A stretch of DNA of 8,341 nucleotides from positions 1 through 8,341 of the forward strand of contig RFUD01000087.1 in NCBI GenBank assembly GCA_009923125.1, in the 5' to 3' direction. Shown here piece after piece: positions 7,230-8,341 of the stretch. Position numbers and translations under genes: made by a program. The notes beneath the pieces are model-generated. The model was not told the DNA's origin and did no database searches. It was given only the letters and a program-made list of their open reading frames with translations. This DNA is from Planctomycetia bacterium. Its GTDB lineage: Bacteria; Planctomycetota; Planctomycetia; Pirellulales; UBA1268. Positions within the stretch are counted from its first letter, which is position 1, and each line of letters begins with the position of its first letter.

Positions 7230-8252
7230 ATGCTCACTCCGCGCTCGTTCACCCGCCGATCGGTCATGTCCCTGGCCCTCGCCGTCCTCGGCGGGGCGGC
7301 CATCGCCGCCGACACCGGCCCGATCGCGCTGCTCAACGTGTCCTACGACCCGACCCGGGAACTGTACCGCGAGATCAACGACGCCTTCGCGAAACGGTAT
7401 GCCGCGGAACATGGGCGGCCGGTGTCGATCAAGCAGTCGCACGCGGCCTCCGGCAGCCAGGCCCGCGCGGTGATCGACGGACTCGACGCCGACGTCGTCA
7501 CGCTCGCCGTGTGGCCCGACGTCGAGGCGGTGGCGAAATCCGGTCTCGTGCGGCCCGACTGGCAGCACCGCTACGACAACGGTTCCGTTCCCTTCCACTC
7601 GGTCGTGGTGTTCGTCGTCCGTAAGGGGAACCCCAAGGGCATCAGGGACTGGGGCGATCTCGTGAAGGGCGACGTGTCGATCATCACGCCCAACCCCAAG
7701 ACGAGCGGCAACGGCAAGTACAGCTTCCTCGCCGCCTGGGGCTCGGTGATCACCCGCGGCGGATCGGAGGAGGATGCCGGCCGGTTCGTGGCCGAACTCT
7801 ACCGGCGCACGCCCGTGCTCGACACCGGCGCCCGCGCCGCCACCGCCACGTTCTCCCAGAAGGGGATCGGCGACGTGCACCTGACGTTCGAGAACGAGGC
7901 CCACCTCGAAGTGAACGAAGCCGGCGGCGATCTCGAAATCGTGTATCCCAAGACGTCGATCCGCGTCGATCCTCCGGTGGCCGTCGTGGACAAGAACGTG
8001 GACAAGAAGGGGACGCGGCACGCCGCCGAGGCCTACCTCGGCTTCCTGTACACGCCGGAAGGCCGGTCGATCATCGCCAAACACCACTATCGCCCGTGGG
8101 GCGACAACCCGCCTCCGCCCGCGGCCGGCACGGCCTGGCCCACGGTGGAGACCTACACGATCGACGCCATCGGCGGCTGGCAGACGGCCTCGACGAAGTT
8201 CTTCGGCGAGGGGGGCATGTTCGATCGCATCTACACGCAGGCGGCCCGCTAG
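7230..8252 (+). CDS. sbp: Sulfate ABC transporter periplasmic substrate-binding protein
   Basis: A 340-residue sulfate (or thiosulfate) binding protein of the Sbp/CysP family, delivering the anion to a CysTWA-type transporter. An N-terminal signal peptide (FTRRSVMSLALAVLGGAAIAAD) is probably cut after Ala26 or Ala27; its Arg pair with V-M following is loosely Tat-like. Family landmarks: LLNVSYDPTRELY (34-46), SIKQSHAASGSQARAVIDGLDADVVTLA (around 66-93), NPKTSGNGK (155-163), YLGFLYTPEGR (269-279) and the C-terminal IGGWQ and FFGEGGMFD. The usual NPKTSGGAR loop here reads NPKTSGNGK; since the anion is held there mainly by backbone amides, binding should survive, but it marks a subfamily. The ATG at 7230 is chosen because it begins the signal peptide; GGGA lies 5-8 bases upstream and a sigma-54 promoter is just beyond. 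E. coli Sbp has a similar length (about 330). The adjacent regulator, cysK and desulfurase fit a sulfur-assimilation role. Confidence 0.94.
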   Translation: MLTPRSFTRRSVMSLALAVLGGAAIAADTGPIALLNVSYDPTRELYREINDAFAKRYAAEHGRPVSIKQSHAASGSQARAVIDGLDADVVTLAVWPDVEAVAKSGLVRPDWQHRYDNGSVPFHSVVVFVVRKGNPKGIRDWGDLVKGDVSIITPNPKTSGNGKYSFLAAWGSVITRGGSEEDAGRFVAELYRRTPVLDTGARAATATFSQKGIGDVHLTFENEAHLEVNEAGGDLEIVYPKTSIRVDPPVAVVDKNVDKKGTRHAAEAYLGFLYTPEGRSIIAKHHYRPWGDNPPPPAAGTAWPTVETYTIDAIGGWQTASTKFFGEGGMFDRIYTQAAR

Positions 8253-8286
8253 GCACCCCCGCCGGCGACATCCGCCGCATCACCCC

Positions 8287-8341
8287 ATGCCCATCCCGCG
8301 TTCCGACATGATCGCCCACGCCGACGCCTTCGCCCCCGGCC
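8287..8341 (+). CDS. Start of the next gene, possibly the sulfate transport permease; truncated by window edge
   Basis: An ATG 34 bases after the sulfate-binding protein stop opens a frame of 18 codons (MPIPRSDMIAHADAFAPG) to the window edge. There is no clear Shine-Dalgarno sequence, and a second ATG at 8308 is possible. The peptide is too short to recognise. In sulfate transport operons the binding protein is usually followed by the CysT/CysW permeases, so a CysT-like product is expected by position only. No terminator is visible in the gap, which supports co-transcription. Confidence 0.4.
   Translation, partial: MPIPRSDMIAHADAFAPG

Overview
The window is high-GC bacterial DNA that reads best as a planctomycete (Pirellulales-like) chromosome. 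The clearest taxonomic marker is the partial gene at the left edge, whose product looks like the planctomycete-typical BBP7 outer-membrane beta-barrel family. No mobile element, CRISPR array, tRNA or rRNA is visible. The taxon is an inference from one family plus base composition.

Layout, left to right. (1) 1-968, minus: a BBP7-like barrel protein cut by the window edge. (2) 1171-5136, minus: a compact three-gene cluster transcribed right to left, made of cysteine synthase (cysK), a Family 2 encapsulin shell protein with a cyclic-nucleotide-binding (Crp-like) domain inserted in its HK97 fold (2B architecture), and a SufS-like cysteine desulfurase with a roughly 110-residue Ala/Pro-rich N-terminal extension. 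The shell stop and desulfurase start overlap (TGATG), so the two are probably translationally coupled. (3) 5326-6918, minus: a sigma-54-dependent transcriptional activator (GAF, AAA+, Fis-type HTH). (4) 6919-7229: a divergent regulatory region with an AT-rich island, a good sigma-70-like promoter for the activator, a CCGTC-N6-GACGG dyad, A-tracts and a textbook -24/-12 sigma-54 promoter facing right. (5) 7230-8252, plus: a periplasmic sulfate-binding protein. (6) from 8287, plus: the first codons of a following gene, probably the transport permease by position.

The genes from 1171 to the right end make one coherent theme, sulfate uptake, cysteine synthesis and cysteine desulfuration, with the last step probably enclosed in a protein nanocompartment. 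The working model is that the sigma-54 activator between the two arms senses a sulfur-status signal and drives the transporter from the -24/-12 promoter. CysK makes cysteine, and the encapsulated desulfurase takes sulfur from it, loading or storing sulfur inside a shell that may respond to a nucleotide. The individual gene calls are strong. The packaging, the link to the shell's nucleotide domain and the regulatory wiring are inference.
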